A DNA stretch of 36,264 nt. Source: Saliniplasma sp046497075. GTDB lineage: Archaea; Thermoplasmatota; Thermoplasmata; Halarchaeoplasmatales; Halarchaeoplasmataceae. Positions 13,553 through 21,828 of the stretch are shown piece after piece. The stretch covers positions 1 to 36,264 of the forward strand of contig JAWOGF010000026.1 in the NCBI GenBank assembly GCA_046497075.1, written 5' to 3'. The position numbers and the translations under genes were made by a program. Positions within the stretch are counted from its first letter, which is position 1; every line of letters starts with the position of its first letter. The notes under the pieces were generated by a model. The model made no database searches. It had not been told where the DNA came from and was given only the letters and a program-made list of their open reading frames with translations.

Positions 13553-14437
13553 ATGACCGATAAAAAGGGTGGATTGGCTAGAAAGATGGCAGTATTAGGG
13601 AAATTGACCAAATTAGAATCTGCTATAAATACTGCAATCGACTCATCTGAAGTTCCATTGGTCGAAACTAGGAAGTTATTAAAATCAAGGGATGCTCATC
13701 AAGCAAAAAATACAGCGGTTTTCCAATTCATGAAAAATCTGTTCTCCGAGATCGGTTTGGGTAGATTAAATCTTCAAGAGAAGGAAAATTTCAGATTAGT
13801 TTTAGAAAATAAAGACAATCCTGTAAAAGAATTGTATCCTGATGTGGAAAATAAAAAAACCTGTTATATCGTATCGGACGCTTTGAGTAATTTCTTTACT
13901 GAAGATCTGAAGCTCCCTGCAGAAGTGGAAGAGATAGCCTGTATAAATGCAGGAGGAGATCTATGTACTTTTCAAATTGATCTCCAACCTTTAGCGGTTT
14001 ATAAGATCGCACTAGATGAGGTTGACGATAAGATTATCGATCTAATTGTAGAAAATTATGGAGTAGAAGGGATAGCTGATGAGATCGAGGTTAGCGAAGA
14101 GGAGATCGATTATAGGATAGATATATTACAATCGTATCATATTATAGACTCGGACCTGACTTTAACTAAGATCGGACAGACTTACCATAAGTACGGAAAG
14201 AGTGCTGTGGATGAAGCATCGGATAAAGAAGCACCCCCATGGAAAACGATATCTGAAATATCTAACGTGATTGCTGATTCTGATTCGCTAGCAGAGGCTA
14301 TCAGTAATAGTGTTTCTGAGGAAGAAGAGGAAATCGAATCTTCAGAGGTTGTGAATTTGGCTAACGAAGCCGAGAAGAGTAAAAGTTTCGCTCAATTGGT
14401 TTCAAACCAGCTAAAAAAAGAGGATAAGGACAAATAG
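13553..14437 (+). CDS. V4R-domain protein with winged helix and acidic tail
   Basis: A 294-residue protein. Residues 45-145 match the V4R (4-vinyl reductase) small-molecule-binding fold, whose typical last part reads KKTCYIVSDALSNFF then EVEEIACINAGGDLCTFQI; Cys104, Cys130 and Cys138 lie at the usual family positions. Residues 157-215 form a helix-turn-helix (VEGIADEIEVSEEEIDYRID, then LTLTKIGQTYHKYG). The rest is an acidic tail. V4R domains bind hydrophobic ligands or metals in sensor proteins and in haem/bacteriochlorophyll enzymes. Here, together with the HTH, a sensory role is likely. The ribosome-binding site GGAGGT is at 13542-13547. The KaiC-type gene follows. Confidence 0.72.
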   Translation: MTDKKGGLARKMAVLGKLTKLESAINTAIDSSEVPLVETRKLLKSRDAHQAKNTAVFQFMKNLFSEIGLGRLNLQEKENFRLVLENKDNPVKELYPDVENKKTCYIVSDALSNFFTEDLKLPAEVEEIACINAGGDLCTFQIDLQPLAVYKIALDEVDDKIIDLIVENYGVEGIADEIEVSEEEIDYRIDILQSYHIIDSDLTLTKIGQTYHKYGKSAVDEASDKEAPPWKTISEISNVIADSDSLAEAISNSVSEEEEEIESSEVVNLANEAEKSKSFAQLVSNQLKKEDKDK

Positions 14438-14473
14438 AAATATAATTTAAAATTAATGTCAAGGTGAATAAAA

Positions 14474-15349
14474 ATGGTTAATAGAATAGAAACCGGGATA
14501 TATGGTGTAGACCAACTCATAGAAGGTGGTCTGATCGAAAAATCAGCCATCACAGTTGTAGGAGCTAGTGGTACTGGTAAAACGACTTTTGCCATACAGT
14601 TCGTTATGAAAGGTATCGAGAAAGGGGAACAGGCACTCTTCGTGACCTTGGAAGAATCTCCTGAACAGATCATGGAAGAAGCCGCGATGATGGGCTGGGA
14701 TATGAAAAAGCATCATGAAGAATCGCTGTTTTTCATACATCTGAGCGGACAGAATTTTAGAGAGATGATCGAGGACCAACTACCAAAATTAGTTCAGGCT
14801 AGAAAGGATTATGATATAAAAACTAGAGTAGTCATCGATCCACTAACACCGGTGATATGGTCGACAAAAGATAAACTGGAACAGAGAGAGTTGTTGGAGA
14901 AGCTTTTCAGACCTCTTAAAGAACTCGGGACTGTGATGGCTACTGTTGAAGAGCACTCTAAACCTGGAGAGATTATAGGTTCTGATGTTCTCTTACCGAT
15001 CTATCTTTCTGACGGGGTTTTCCATCTTGAATATTATCCGGTCGGAGGAGCCTTCAACAGGACCTTTAAGATCGTTAAGATGAGAGGTACGAATCATGGC
15101 GAAGGATTGTATCCATATGTGTTCGTAAGAGGTGCTGGTGTAATAGTAAGGTCTACACCGGTCGAGATAAAAGAAGAGAGAAAGGAAAGCTATGATGAAG
15201 CCTTTGATAAGGCTCTTGAAACGGCAAAACATATCGATGTGCCTGAGATAGTGGTTGAAAAAATACAAAGGATGAAGGACCAATGGAACTACGATTATTC
15301 GCCAGATGAGATATTGGATATAATACTTTCTTCCTATAAACAAGAATGA
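14474..15349 (+). CDS. KaiC-type RecA-fold ATPase
   Basis: A 291-residue single-domain KaiC-family ATPase. Walker A is GASGTGKTT at residues 30-38, the catalytic glutamates are E60-E61 in FVTLEESPEQI, and Walker B is VVIDPLTPVIW with D122. The KaiC-type end FKIVKMRGTNHGEGLYPYVF is followed by GAGVIV at about residues 199-227. A helical C-terminal extension (about 230-291) is not part of the core domain. Archaeal single-domain KaiC proteins form hexamers and work as switches in signalling, for example the archaellum protein FlaH/ArlH. No archaellum genes are nearby, so the role here is unknown. The ribosome-binding site AGGTGA starts about 10 nt upstream, and the roadblock gene follows directly. 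Confidence 0.9.
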   Translation: MVNRIETGIYGVDQLIEGGLIEKSAITVVGASGTGKTTFAIQFVMKGIEKGEQALFVTLEESPEQIMEEAAMMGWDMKKHHEESLFFIHLSGQNFREMIEDQLPKLVQARKDYDIKTRVVIDPLTPVIWSTKDKLEQRELLEKLFRPLKELGTVMATVEEHSKPGEIIGSDVLLPIYLSDGVFHLEYYPVGGAFNRTFKIVKMRGTNHGEGLYPYVFVRGAGVIVRSTPVEIKEERKESYDEAFDKALETAKHIDVPEIVVEKIQRMKDQWNYDYSPDEILDIILSSYKQE

Positions 15350-15350
15350 G

Positions 15351-16163
15351 TTGATAGATGTGACACCCCCACCGAGCAGGAAAAAGAAACTGGATAGAAG
15401 AATGGAGGCAGAAACCGTCTCCCAACTAAAATATATGCTCGAGATGGAACTAGGTAATCTACGAGATAGAGCGGGTATAGACCTAGCATTATTCATTGGA
15501 GTGGGTGGAAGGATATTTGCCACCTCGATACCGGATGAACTGAGACCTGATCAATATAGATTATTGAGCACATTTAAAGGGAACCTTACAAATCTTTGTA
15601 GTAAATTGAAAGGTGAGGACCTTGAAGTATCGATAGAACGTTGGAAATCCGGTATGGCTATTGTTGCTGCAGTAGGCGGAAATTCTTTTTTGGCTTCTTT
15701 GCTTACAAAAAAATCTGAGATCAGCGAGATGGATAACATCTTAGACGAGGTCGTCAAAGCAACAACTGTGTTAAAACATATCTTCGAGCAAAAGGATTTT
15801 AATGAGGATTCTATAGAGGATTATCCCGAAGACATTCAAGAAGAACTAAACAATTTGTCCCGTCAACTATTTGTTGAACGATTCACACATACTAAGAGTT
15901 ATAAGAAAAACGAAGAGATATTGGAGTTTATGAAAGATAAGATCAGGGGTGCTGTAGGAGTAGGACAACTAGATCAAATAGTGTCAGTCACGTTCAATAA
16001 GATGGGGACCTCCGCTCCATACATGGAAGAGGATATGTGGTATGACTTTTTAGATAATGCAATCGATGAACATATCCGGCCGATGGTAGGAGATATTCAA
16101 GCTGAACAATATAAGAAACAATGGAAGAAAGAGCTAGAAGAAAAGCTTAAAAGCTATTTATGA
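15351..16163 (+). CDS. Roadblock/LC7-like domain protein
   Basis: A 270-residue protein. Residues 20-145 look like a roadblock/LC7 (Mgl-B/longin-type) domain: IDLALFIGVGGRIFATSIPD, a helix, then MAIVAAVGGNSFLASLL and a long helix. A helical C-terminal half (about 165-270) contains NLSRQLFVERFTHTKSY. Roadblock proteins dimerise and typically regulate small GTPases or other NTPases; no GTPase is encoded here, so the neighbouring KaiC ATPase is the obvious candidate partner. The start is uncertain: TTG 15351 lies 1 nt after the KaiC-gene stop, while GTG 15360 or ATG 15402 would be shorter. No clear separate ribosome-binding site, in line with coupled translation. Confidence 0.65.
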   Translation: MIDVTPPPSRKKKLDRRMEAETVSQLKYMLEMELGNLRDRAGIDLALFIGVGGRIFATSIPDELRPDQYRLLSTFKGNLTNLCSKLKGEDLEVSIERWKSGMAIVAAVGGNSFLASLLTKKSEISEMDNILDEVVKATTVLKHIFEQKDFNEDSIEDYPEDIQEELNNLSRQLFVERFTHTKSYKKNEEILEFMKDKIRGAVGVGQLDQIVSVTFNKMGTSAPYMEEDMWYDFLDNAIDEHIRPMVGDIQAEQYKKQWKKELEEKLKSYL

Positions 16164-16186
16164 ATCCGAGAGGTATTTAATAAGAA

Positions 16187-17977
16187 ATGGCTGGAGATAA
16201 CGAGACTAAGAAGAAAAGGGATAATCGACCCATACAAGAACAAACAGAGGGAGATAGACTGAGTGGTGAAATCATCGATACCCTGGATACCATAGAGGAT
16301 GATTATACCCGCTTCAAAAATACAATCAATGACTTAAAAAGTAATTTACAGAATTTTATGGAGAATACGAGTAATGAATTGGGGAGGGTAAAACAAAAGA
16401 CTGAACAGAAAGCTGAAAAAGAACTTGTTGAAAGTAAAGTTGAGGATGTCGAAGAAGATGTTGACCATGTAGATGAGCGTCTAGGTGAAGTCATGCGGGA
16501 GGTAGGTTTCGGTGAAAAGATAGATCCGTCAAATATACCACCTGTCCTTTTGGAGAGTATCTATCAAAAGATTTTAGATGATATCATCGGGAAATTAAGA
16601 GATAATCTAGGTAATCATGAAGCCAACTTGGTGATCCAGGAAGAATTAGAAAATATGAGGATGCGAACTAGCGGTAGTGAACTATTTCAATATGATGGCA
16701 GAGACATAAATATCCGGAACCTTATATCTAGTATCGAAAATAACCTGATTTCTGCAAAACAGATACATAGTACATTCCAAGAACTCGTTCAGAAATTGAG
16801 CGAAAAGATCCCTAATTATAGACCAAGAAATTTCAGAGCTATGGTACGGGCTGAGGGTCTTGAATTTGTTATAACAAAAACAATGGCTTTGATGAGCAGA
16901 ACCGATAATATTGACAATAATATAAAAGAAATCGAGGAAAATGTAAAATCTTTGAAGAAGGATCTAAGAGAAAAGCAGACAGAATTAACAGACAAAATAA
17001 ATGATATCGAGGAAAGATTGGATAAAACTGTTGCTGATAAGTTCAACCAATTTGATTACCGGATCTCGGGACTAGAGGAGAAATTTGAAGAGATGGATAT
17101 AAAAGATATGTCCGTGGGGATGGATGAGCTGATAGAAAAAAATCGATCTATCGTAGAAAGATTGGAAGATATGTCCTCGGATTATGAAATGCGCATGTCA
17201 ATAATGGAACAGGAACTTGATGAATTAAAAGAGGATATCCAGGTAAAGAAGGAAGAAACCTTAGATGAGGATGAAAAATTCGTGTATTATGCAATACCTG
17301 ATGATGGTGCGACATCTAAGAAAATTAAGAAAAAAGTTGGGGATGAGGTTGAAGATGTCCAATCATATTTGGAAACTTTAGAAGAAAAGGGGAAAGTAGA
17401 AGTTGAAAAGAGAGGAAGATGGACCGTTTATGTTAGATGTGATGAGGAAAGATCTAGCGAAGATATCGAAGGATCGGAAGAAAAAGAAAGTATAGGAGAG
17501 AAGGGGCTAGAAGAAACGGGAGAAGAAGATGATGAAGTAGAAGGAGAGGGAGAAGTAGAAGTAGAAGGGGGACTAAAGGAAGAGGGAACGAAAGAGGATG
17601 ATGCTGAAGGAGAGGGGACAGACCTAGCAGAAGTGTCAGATGTAATGTTTGATGAGAGATCGATAGAGGAGGAAGAAGAAGCCGAAGTCGAAGATGAAGG
17701 GGGAGAAGAGGAGGAAGAAGAAGCCGAAGAGGAAGCAGTTTCCGAGGAAGTAGGCTCTGTAGAAGAGTTAGAAGAAGAAATGACTGAAAAGGAAGTAATC
17801 GTCTTGGACGAAATACCTGAAGATGGATGTACTATACACCATTTGGATAAGCAATTTGAGGATTATGACAAATCAGAAATTGAGGATATTTTAGAAAAAT
17901 TAATCGAGAAGGATCAAATGTCCGTCACAAAACGTAATAGATGGACTATATATTTAAAACAAAAGGAGGTAGAATAA
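16187..17977 (+). CDS. Large coiled-coil protein with two C-terminal winged-helix repeats
   Basis: A 596-residue, very acidic protein with no membrane segment. Coiled coils are predicted at about residues 35-105 and 230-355 (heptad-like NNIKEIEENVKSLKKDLREK). A globular part lies between (about 110-225). Two homologous modules follow: about 360-420 (YYAIPDDGATSKKIKKKVGD ... GRWTVYVR) and about 536-596 (LDEIPEDGCTIHHLDKQF ... NRWTIYLK). They are separated by a low-complexity Glu-rich linker of about 110 residues. Each module looks like a winged helix. The architecture suggests a signalling rod or scaffold within the operon. The family is not recognised. GAGAGGT lies 10 nt before the ATG. Confidence 0.75.
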   Translation: MAGDNETKKKRDNRPIQEQTEGDRLSGEIIDTLDTIEDDYTRFKNTINDLKSNLQNFMENTSNELGRVKQKTEQKAEKELVESKVEDVEEDVDHVDERLGEVMREVGFGEKIDPSNIPPVLLESIYQKILDDIIGKLRDNLGNHEANLVIQEELENMRMRTSGSELFQYDGRDINIRNLISSIENNLISAKQIHSTFQELVQKLSEKIPNYRPRNFRAMVRAEGLEFVITKTMALMSRTDNIDNNIKEIEENVKSLKKDLREKQTELTDKINDIEERLDKTVADKFNQFDYRISGLEEKFEEMDIKDMSVGMDELIEKNRSIVERLEDMSSDYEMRMSIMEQELDELKEDIQVKKEETLDEDEKFVYYAIPDDGATSKKIKKKVGDEVEDVQSYLETLEEKGKVEVEKRGRWTVYVRCDEERSSEDIEGSEEKESIGEKGLEETGEEDDEVEGEGEVEVEGGLKEEGTKEDDAEGEGTDLAEVSDVMFDERSIEEEEEAEVEDEGGEEEEEEAEEEAVSEEVGSVEELEEEMTEKEVIVLDEIPEDGCTIHHLDKQFEDYDKSEIEDILEKLIEKDQMSVTKRNRWTIYLKQKEVE

Positions 17978-17978
17978 A

Positions 17979-18608
17979 GTGTTAGATGTAGCTTTAGTGT
18001 CTTTGATAAAAAATATGAGTGAAAAAGCCGGTATAGAAGGTGCCATACAGTACTGGTCAAGAGTTGGAGAAAACCTTGCTAAAAGGATAGGTGAAGAGGC
18101 CTACATGGGATGGCCTTCCTTCAACGTTGCACTGAAAGAAGGAAGAACTGCTTTCTCTATAGAAGGCGATGTCACTGCTTTAACAGACCTGGCTATAACC
18201 GATGTAGACGGTGACGTAGTGGGTTATATATACGCATTGAAAGAATGTGTTTTTACACCGACTATAAAACGTATCCGATACAGTGTCGGCGAGATACCAG
18301 ATGCGGATAGAGCAGTGGCGGAGGAATACAACAATACAGTTCAAAATACCGCTACCTGTAATTTCTGTGTGATACATCAGAAATTCCGTTCGGAGGTATC
18401 TAAAAACATAACTGTAGAAAACCAACCGTTAGAATGTGTCCAACTAGCAAATCGTGGATTCAGAGGAGACACGAAGATCAACAGGGTAAGTTTAGACCGG
18501 ATAGGTATAAACCCAGAATACGTAAGAAGTCTTTTAAGGAATTATGCTTGCGTCTATGGAATACTGATGAAGGGTGCTAGGTTAAGAGGTAGCGAGGAGG
18601 AGGAATAA
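17979..18608 (+). CDS. Cys/His-signature protein A (paralogue of the next gene)
   Basis: A 209-residue soluble protein of unknown family. It aligns with the next gene product, sharing C90 (ECVFT), C130 and H133 (CVIHQ), and a C-terminal C191 (ACVYG), plus AEEYNNTVQ before the CxxH site. The spacing from C90 to H133 is exactly conserved. The conserved cysteines and histidine could bind a metal, a haem or a cobalamin-like ligand. The segment CNFCVIHQKFRSEV ... LECVQLANRG weakly recalls the end of V4R domains, which would tie it to the V4R gene in the same operon; this is inference. GTG start, with AAGGAGGT 8 nt upstream and only 1 nt from the preceding stop. Confidence 0.75.
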   Translation: MLDVALVSLIKNMSEKAGIEGAIQYWSRVGENLAKRIGEEAYMGWPSFNVALKEGRTAFSIEGDVTALTDLAITDVDGDVVGYIYALKECVFTPTIKRIRYSVGEIPDADRAVAEEYNNTVQNTATCNFCVIHQKFRSEVSKNITVENQPLECVQLANRGFRGDTKINRVSLDRIGINPEYVRSLLRNYACVYGILMKGARLRGSEEEE

Positions 18609-18610
18609 AC

Positions 18611-19243
18611 ATGAGTGATGACCTATATGAAGAGCAATATAAAGCAAAATTAGGAAGACATAATCCATTCGTAGATGTTGCGGCCTATCTTTTCCTAGAG
18701 GATATCGGAGATAAGCAGGGAGCAGCTGGAATGAACAATTATCTGATGAGTTTAGCGACTTCTTTAGCCAAAAGTATGCCTAAGGAGGAATACAGTAGCT
18801 GGGACGATTTCATGGAGAGCCTTTTGAAAGGTGAATCTATCATCTCAGCTTTCGAAGATGTGCACTGTCCTACCGAGCATTGTGTTGTTACAGAGACCTG
18901 TCCATTTACAGAAGGTTGGCAAGAATATACTAAAAGGATCGGTGAGTTCGCTGATATACACAAGGAAGTTGCAGAATACTATAATTCAACCGTAAAACCT
19001 GGAGCAGTAGATTCTCAATGTATTATACATCAGACTTTCAGGAAAGCTGCTGCTGAAAGGATTACGGTGGCGGGTAAAACCGTTAAATATGCCCAGATAG
19101 AAGCTGTAACGCCCAACGCTGATGAAAAACGTGCACCCAATGAATGGTTACCGATATTATTGGATAAAGCGGACGTAACAGAGACAGAATTGAACATGAC
19201 CATGCGTAACAATGATTGTGTATGGATATTGTATACTGAATGA
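18611..19243 (+). CDS. Cys/His-signature protein B (paralogue of the previous gene)
   Basis: A 210-residue protein homologous to the preceding gene product. It has C97 (TCPFT), C137 and H140 (CIIHQ) and C203 (NDCVW), together with AEYYNSTVK. C86 and C91 (HCPTEHC) are extra cysteines not found in protein A, and the A-specific C127 and C153 are absent here. The two proteins probably arose by tandem duplication and may form a heterodimer or bind related ligands. The strong ribosome-binding region GAGGAGGAGG ends 7 nt before the ATG, and only 2 nt separate it from the previous stop. No signal peptide or membrane segment. Function unknown. Confidence 0.75.
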   Translation: MSDDLYEEQYKAKLGRHNPFVDVAAYLFLEDIGDKQGAAGMNNYLMSLATSLAKSMPKEEYSSWDDFMESLLKGESIISAFEDVHCPTEHCVVTETCPFTEGWQEYTKRIGEFADIHKEVAEYYNSTVKPGAVDSQCIIHQTFRKAAAERITVAGKTVKYAQIEAVTPNADEKRAPNEWLPILLDKADVTETELNMTMRNNDCVWILYTE

Positions 19244-19261
19244 AGAGTAAAATAAAGATGG

Positions 19262-19810
19262 TTGTTTATCTTGGAACTCCTTAGAACCCAGAGGAACAAA
19301 AAGTACATCAAATTTACAGAACCGGAGGACGTAGAGAGGTTCGATATCGATGAGATCGGCTCTGCTAGCTTTTCCCTGTTGTATGAGCTGGGCATCCAAG
19401 ATTACGAAAGGACTTTTAAGACATGGTTAAGGAAGTTCCCTAGGCCCATCTTTTTAGTTTGTGCAGAGGATGGAGAGATATTAGGATGGGTTTATTGTGA
19501 AGAATGGACGGAATCTGCTTTAGACGGGGAACCTGTTTACGTTCTAAGGACAATAGAGATTGCCATCGAAGACAGAGGAAGGGGGATCGGGTACAGGCTT
19601 CTTGTTCTTCTAGCGATGGAGACACCTGGTTATCTGATCACGAAACCGATAAATATGGAAGCTAGAAAATTTTTCTTAAACAATGAGTTCATAGATAAAG
19701 ATTCAATTAAAAATCCCTCGATATCACTACAGAGCCATCCCGGATATTTGGTCCTACCTCCTTTTAAAAAACGTAAATTGATAGATGATGCAGATCAGTA
19801 TTTCGACTGA
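19262..19810 (+). CDS. GNAT family N-acetyltransferase
   Basis: A 182-residue GNAT-fold protein. The acetyl-CoA pyrophosphate loop is RGRGIG at residues 105-110, within IAIEDRGRGIGYRLLVLLAM. The preceding strands (PIFLVCAEDGEILGWVYCEE) and the C-terminal NMEARKFFLNNEFI fit the family. The substrate is unknown; a protein lysine/N-terminal amine or a small molecule is possible. It is last in the eight-gene operon, 18 nt after protein B, followed by a T-run. The start is unsure: TTG 19262 or TTG 19271 are the candidates, and neither has a good ribosome-binding site. Confidence 0.75.
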   Translation: MFILELLRTQRNKKYIKFTEPEDVERFDIDEIGSASFSLLYELGIQDYERTFKTWLRKFPRPIFLVCAEDGEILGWVYCEEWTESALDGEPVYVLRTIEIAIEDRGRGIGYRLLVLLAMETPGYLITKPINMEARKFFLNNEFIDKDSIKNPSISLQSHPGYLVLPPFKKRKLIDDADQYFD

Positions 19811-19833
19811 TAACGATCTCGACCATTGATGAC

Positions 19834-19840
19834 TTTTTTT
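19834..19840 (+). terminator. Oligo-T terminator of the V4R/KaiC/roadblock operon
   Basis: A T7 run 24 nt after the last stop, without clear hairpin. Confidence 0.4.
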
Positions 19841-19913
19841 GATGAAACCTGTTACTAGCTGTCAGATATTAAAAAAATTTTGTATTCTTCGATTTATTTG
19901 TATAGAGGCGAAA

Positions 19914-19949
19914 GTTTAATTTATGTCAGGTAATAACCCTTCATGGTGG
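19914..19949 (+). promoter_or_regulatory. TATA box and ribosome-binding site of pepF
   Basis: GTTTAATTTAT (19914-19924) lies about 38 nt before the ATG at 19957, and GGTGG (19945-19949) 7 nt before it. Confidence 0.45.
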
Positions 19950-19956
19950 ACGAAAT

Positions 19957-21771
19957 ATGCCAAAAGGTAAATCAACTAGTGCTGATGGAGTGAAATGGGA
20001 TCTTTCAGACCTCTATGACGATCATGAGGACCCAAATATACAGGAGGATATCGATGAATCTTTAGAAGAAGCTGGGAGATTTAGAGAGGAATTTAAGGGT
20101 AAGGTAGAGAATGGTGACCTAACAGCAAAAGAATTCCAAGAGGCTATGCAGTGGTACGAAGACATCTATGAAAAGATAGCAAAAGTTTATTCTTTTGCCC
20201 AATTGTATTATTCTCTAGATACCCAGGACCCTGATAGGGGCAGTTTAGTACAGAAATCACAAAAAAAGATGTCGGATGTCAAGAACAAACTGGTTTTTTT
20301 TGAATTAGAATGGCAGAATCTTGACGAAGGAAAGGCCGAGGAATATATGCAAGCGGATGAATTAGAACATTATAAGAATTATTTGAAACACTGGAGACGG
20401 TACGAACCTTATATGCTCTCTGAAAGTGAAGAACAGATAATCGAATCTTTACAGAATACAGCGAAGGATGCCTTCGTTCGTTTGTTCGATCAGACCATCG
20501 GTGAGATAGAGATAGAATTTGAACATGAAGGGGAGAAACATAAGATGGTTTTAGATCAGGCCCTTTCTGTTTTGTATGAGAGAGACAGGGGTAAACGTAA
20601 AAAATCTGCAGATGCAGTAACTGAGGCCCTGAAAGAGAAGAACAAACAGTTGACATTCATCTTCAATAATATAGTCCAGAATCATTCTACGATCTCTGAT
20701 TTCAGAGATTATCCAGACCCTATGACACCTAGAAACCTTGATAATAGAGTTGATAGAGAAACTGTAGATGCATTGATGGAAGCCGTTTTTGAAAACATGG
20801 ATATCGTTCAAAGATATTACAAACTGAAAAAAGATATCATGGATCTGGACAAATTATACGATTATGACCGCTATGATCCTTTACCGGGGACTATCCCCGA
20901 GACGGATTTTGAGGAGAGTAAAGAGAAAGTCTTAGATGCTTATGAAAAATTCTCTCCAAGGATGAAAGAGGTAGCAGAGAAGTTCTTTGAAAATAACTGG
21001 ATCGATGCGGAATTAAAATCTGGTAAGAGAGGAGGGGCATATAGTGCTAGTACTGTTCCTTCTGTTCATCCATATATCCTGTTGAATTTCACAGATAAAA
21101 CCAGCGATACTATGACTATGGCTCATGAACTAGGTCATGGAGTTCATCAATATCTTGCAAAGGACAAAGGAGTGTTACAGCAGAGTACACCCCTGACTAC
21201 CGCTGAGATGGCTAGTGTATTCGGAGAGATGCTTTTATTCGATAAATTGATGAAAGAAACTGAGGATCCTGAGAAGAGGTTGATACTTATATCAGATAAG
21301 CTCCAGAGTGATTTTGCTACTGTCTTCAGACAGGTTATAATGACTAAATTTGAACAGAAATTACATCAAGCACAGGAAGAAAAAGGGGAACTGAGACCTG
21401 AAGAGATAAATGAACTCTGGCTTGAAGCAAATGAGATGGAGTTCGGAGAAGTCCTAGAACTCAGAGATGAATATGGATGGTGGTGGTCCTACGTTCTTCA
21501 CTTTGTACACTATCCATTCTATTGCTACGCATACGCCTTCGGTGAACTACTCGTACTGGCTTTATATGACATGTATAAAAAGGAAGGCGAGGAATTCGTA
21601 CCTAAGTATATCGATCTATTGAAAGCCGGAGGATCGGATGACCCGAAGGATCTACTACAGAAGATCGGTGTAGATATCACGGATCCCGAATTTTGGCAGA
21701 GAGGCCTTTCAGTTCTAAGAGATCATGTCGAAAAAGCGGAGGACCTAGCTGAGGAAACCGACATGATATAA
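19957..21771 (+). CDS. pepF: Oligoendopeptidase F (M3B metallopeptidase)
   Basis: A 604-residue cytoplasmic zinc peptidase. The HELGH zinc motif is at residues 390-394 (TMAHELGHGVHQYLA), followed by the third-ligand segment TTAEMASVFGEMLL about 20 residues later. The N-terminus VKWDLSDLYDDHEDPNIQED and the C-terminal WGELL-like region (YCYAYAFGELLVLALYDMYK) are classic for PepF. The length is as expected. It cleaves short peptides of roughly 7-17 residues in peptide turnover. It stands alone with its own promoter, ribosome-binding site and T-run terminator. Confidence 0.94.
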   Translation: MPKGKSTSADGVKWDLSDLYDDHEDPNIQEDIDESLEEAGRFREEFKGKVENGDLTAKEFQEAMQWYEDIYEKIAKVYSFAQLYYSLDTQDPDRGSLVQKSQKKMSDVKNKLVFFELEWQNLDEGKAEEYMQADELEHYKNYLKHWRRYEPYMLSESEEQIIESLQNTAKDAFVRLFDQTIGEIEIEFEHEGEKHKMVLDQALSVLYERDRGKRKKSADAVTEALKEKNKQLTFIFNNIVQNHSTISDFRDYPDPMTPRNLDNRVDRETVDALMEAVFENMDIVQRYYKLKKDIMDLDKLYDYDRYDPLPGTIPETDFEESKEKVLDAYEKFSPRMKEVAEKFFENNWIDAELKSGKRGGAYSASTVPSVHPYILLNFTDKTSDTMTMAHELGHGVHQYLAKDKGVLQQSTPLTTAEMASVFGEMLLFDKLMKETEDPEKRLILISDKLQSDFATVFRQVIMTKFEQKLHQAQEEKGELRPEEINELWLEANEMEFGEVLELRDEYGWWWSYVLHFVHYPFYCYAYAFGELLVLALYDMYKKEGEEFVPKYIDLLKAGGSDDPKDLLQKIGVDITDPEFWQRGLSVLRDHVEKAEDLAEETDMI

Positions 21772-21773
21772 AA

Positions 21774-21786
21774 CCCTTTTTTCACC
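21774..21786 (+). terminator. Oligo-T terminator of pepF
   Basis: T6 run (21777-21782) right after the stop codon. Confidence 0.45.
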
Positions 21787-21790
21787 TAAT

Positions 21791-21800
21791 ATTTTTAATA
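21791..21800 (+). promoter_or_regulatory. TATA-like box of the eIF5A-agmatinase operon
   Basis: ATTTTTAATA is centred about 33 nt before the ATG at 21829, with no ribosome-binding site between. Leaderless or a very short leader. Confidence 0.5.
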
Positions 21801-21828
21801 CTATAACCCATTAAAGATTCTAGATAAG

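Noticed and set aside
14993..15523. 176-aa minus-strand ORF over the KaiC/roadblock junction
   Set aside because: Antisense of two clear coding regions and no family likeness.
13030..19810. Archaellum/chemotaxis operon
   Set aside because: CheF-like and KaiC-like folds suggested it, but there are no archaellins, FlaI/FlaJ, CheY or CheA, and the KaiC protein is not clearly FlaH.
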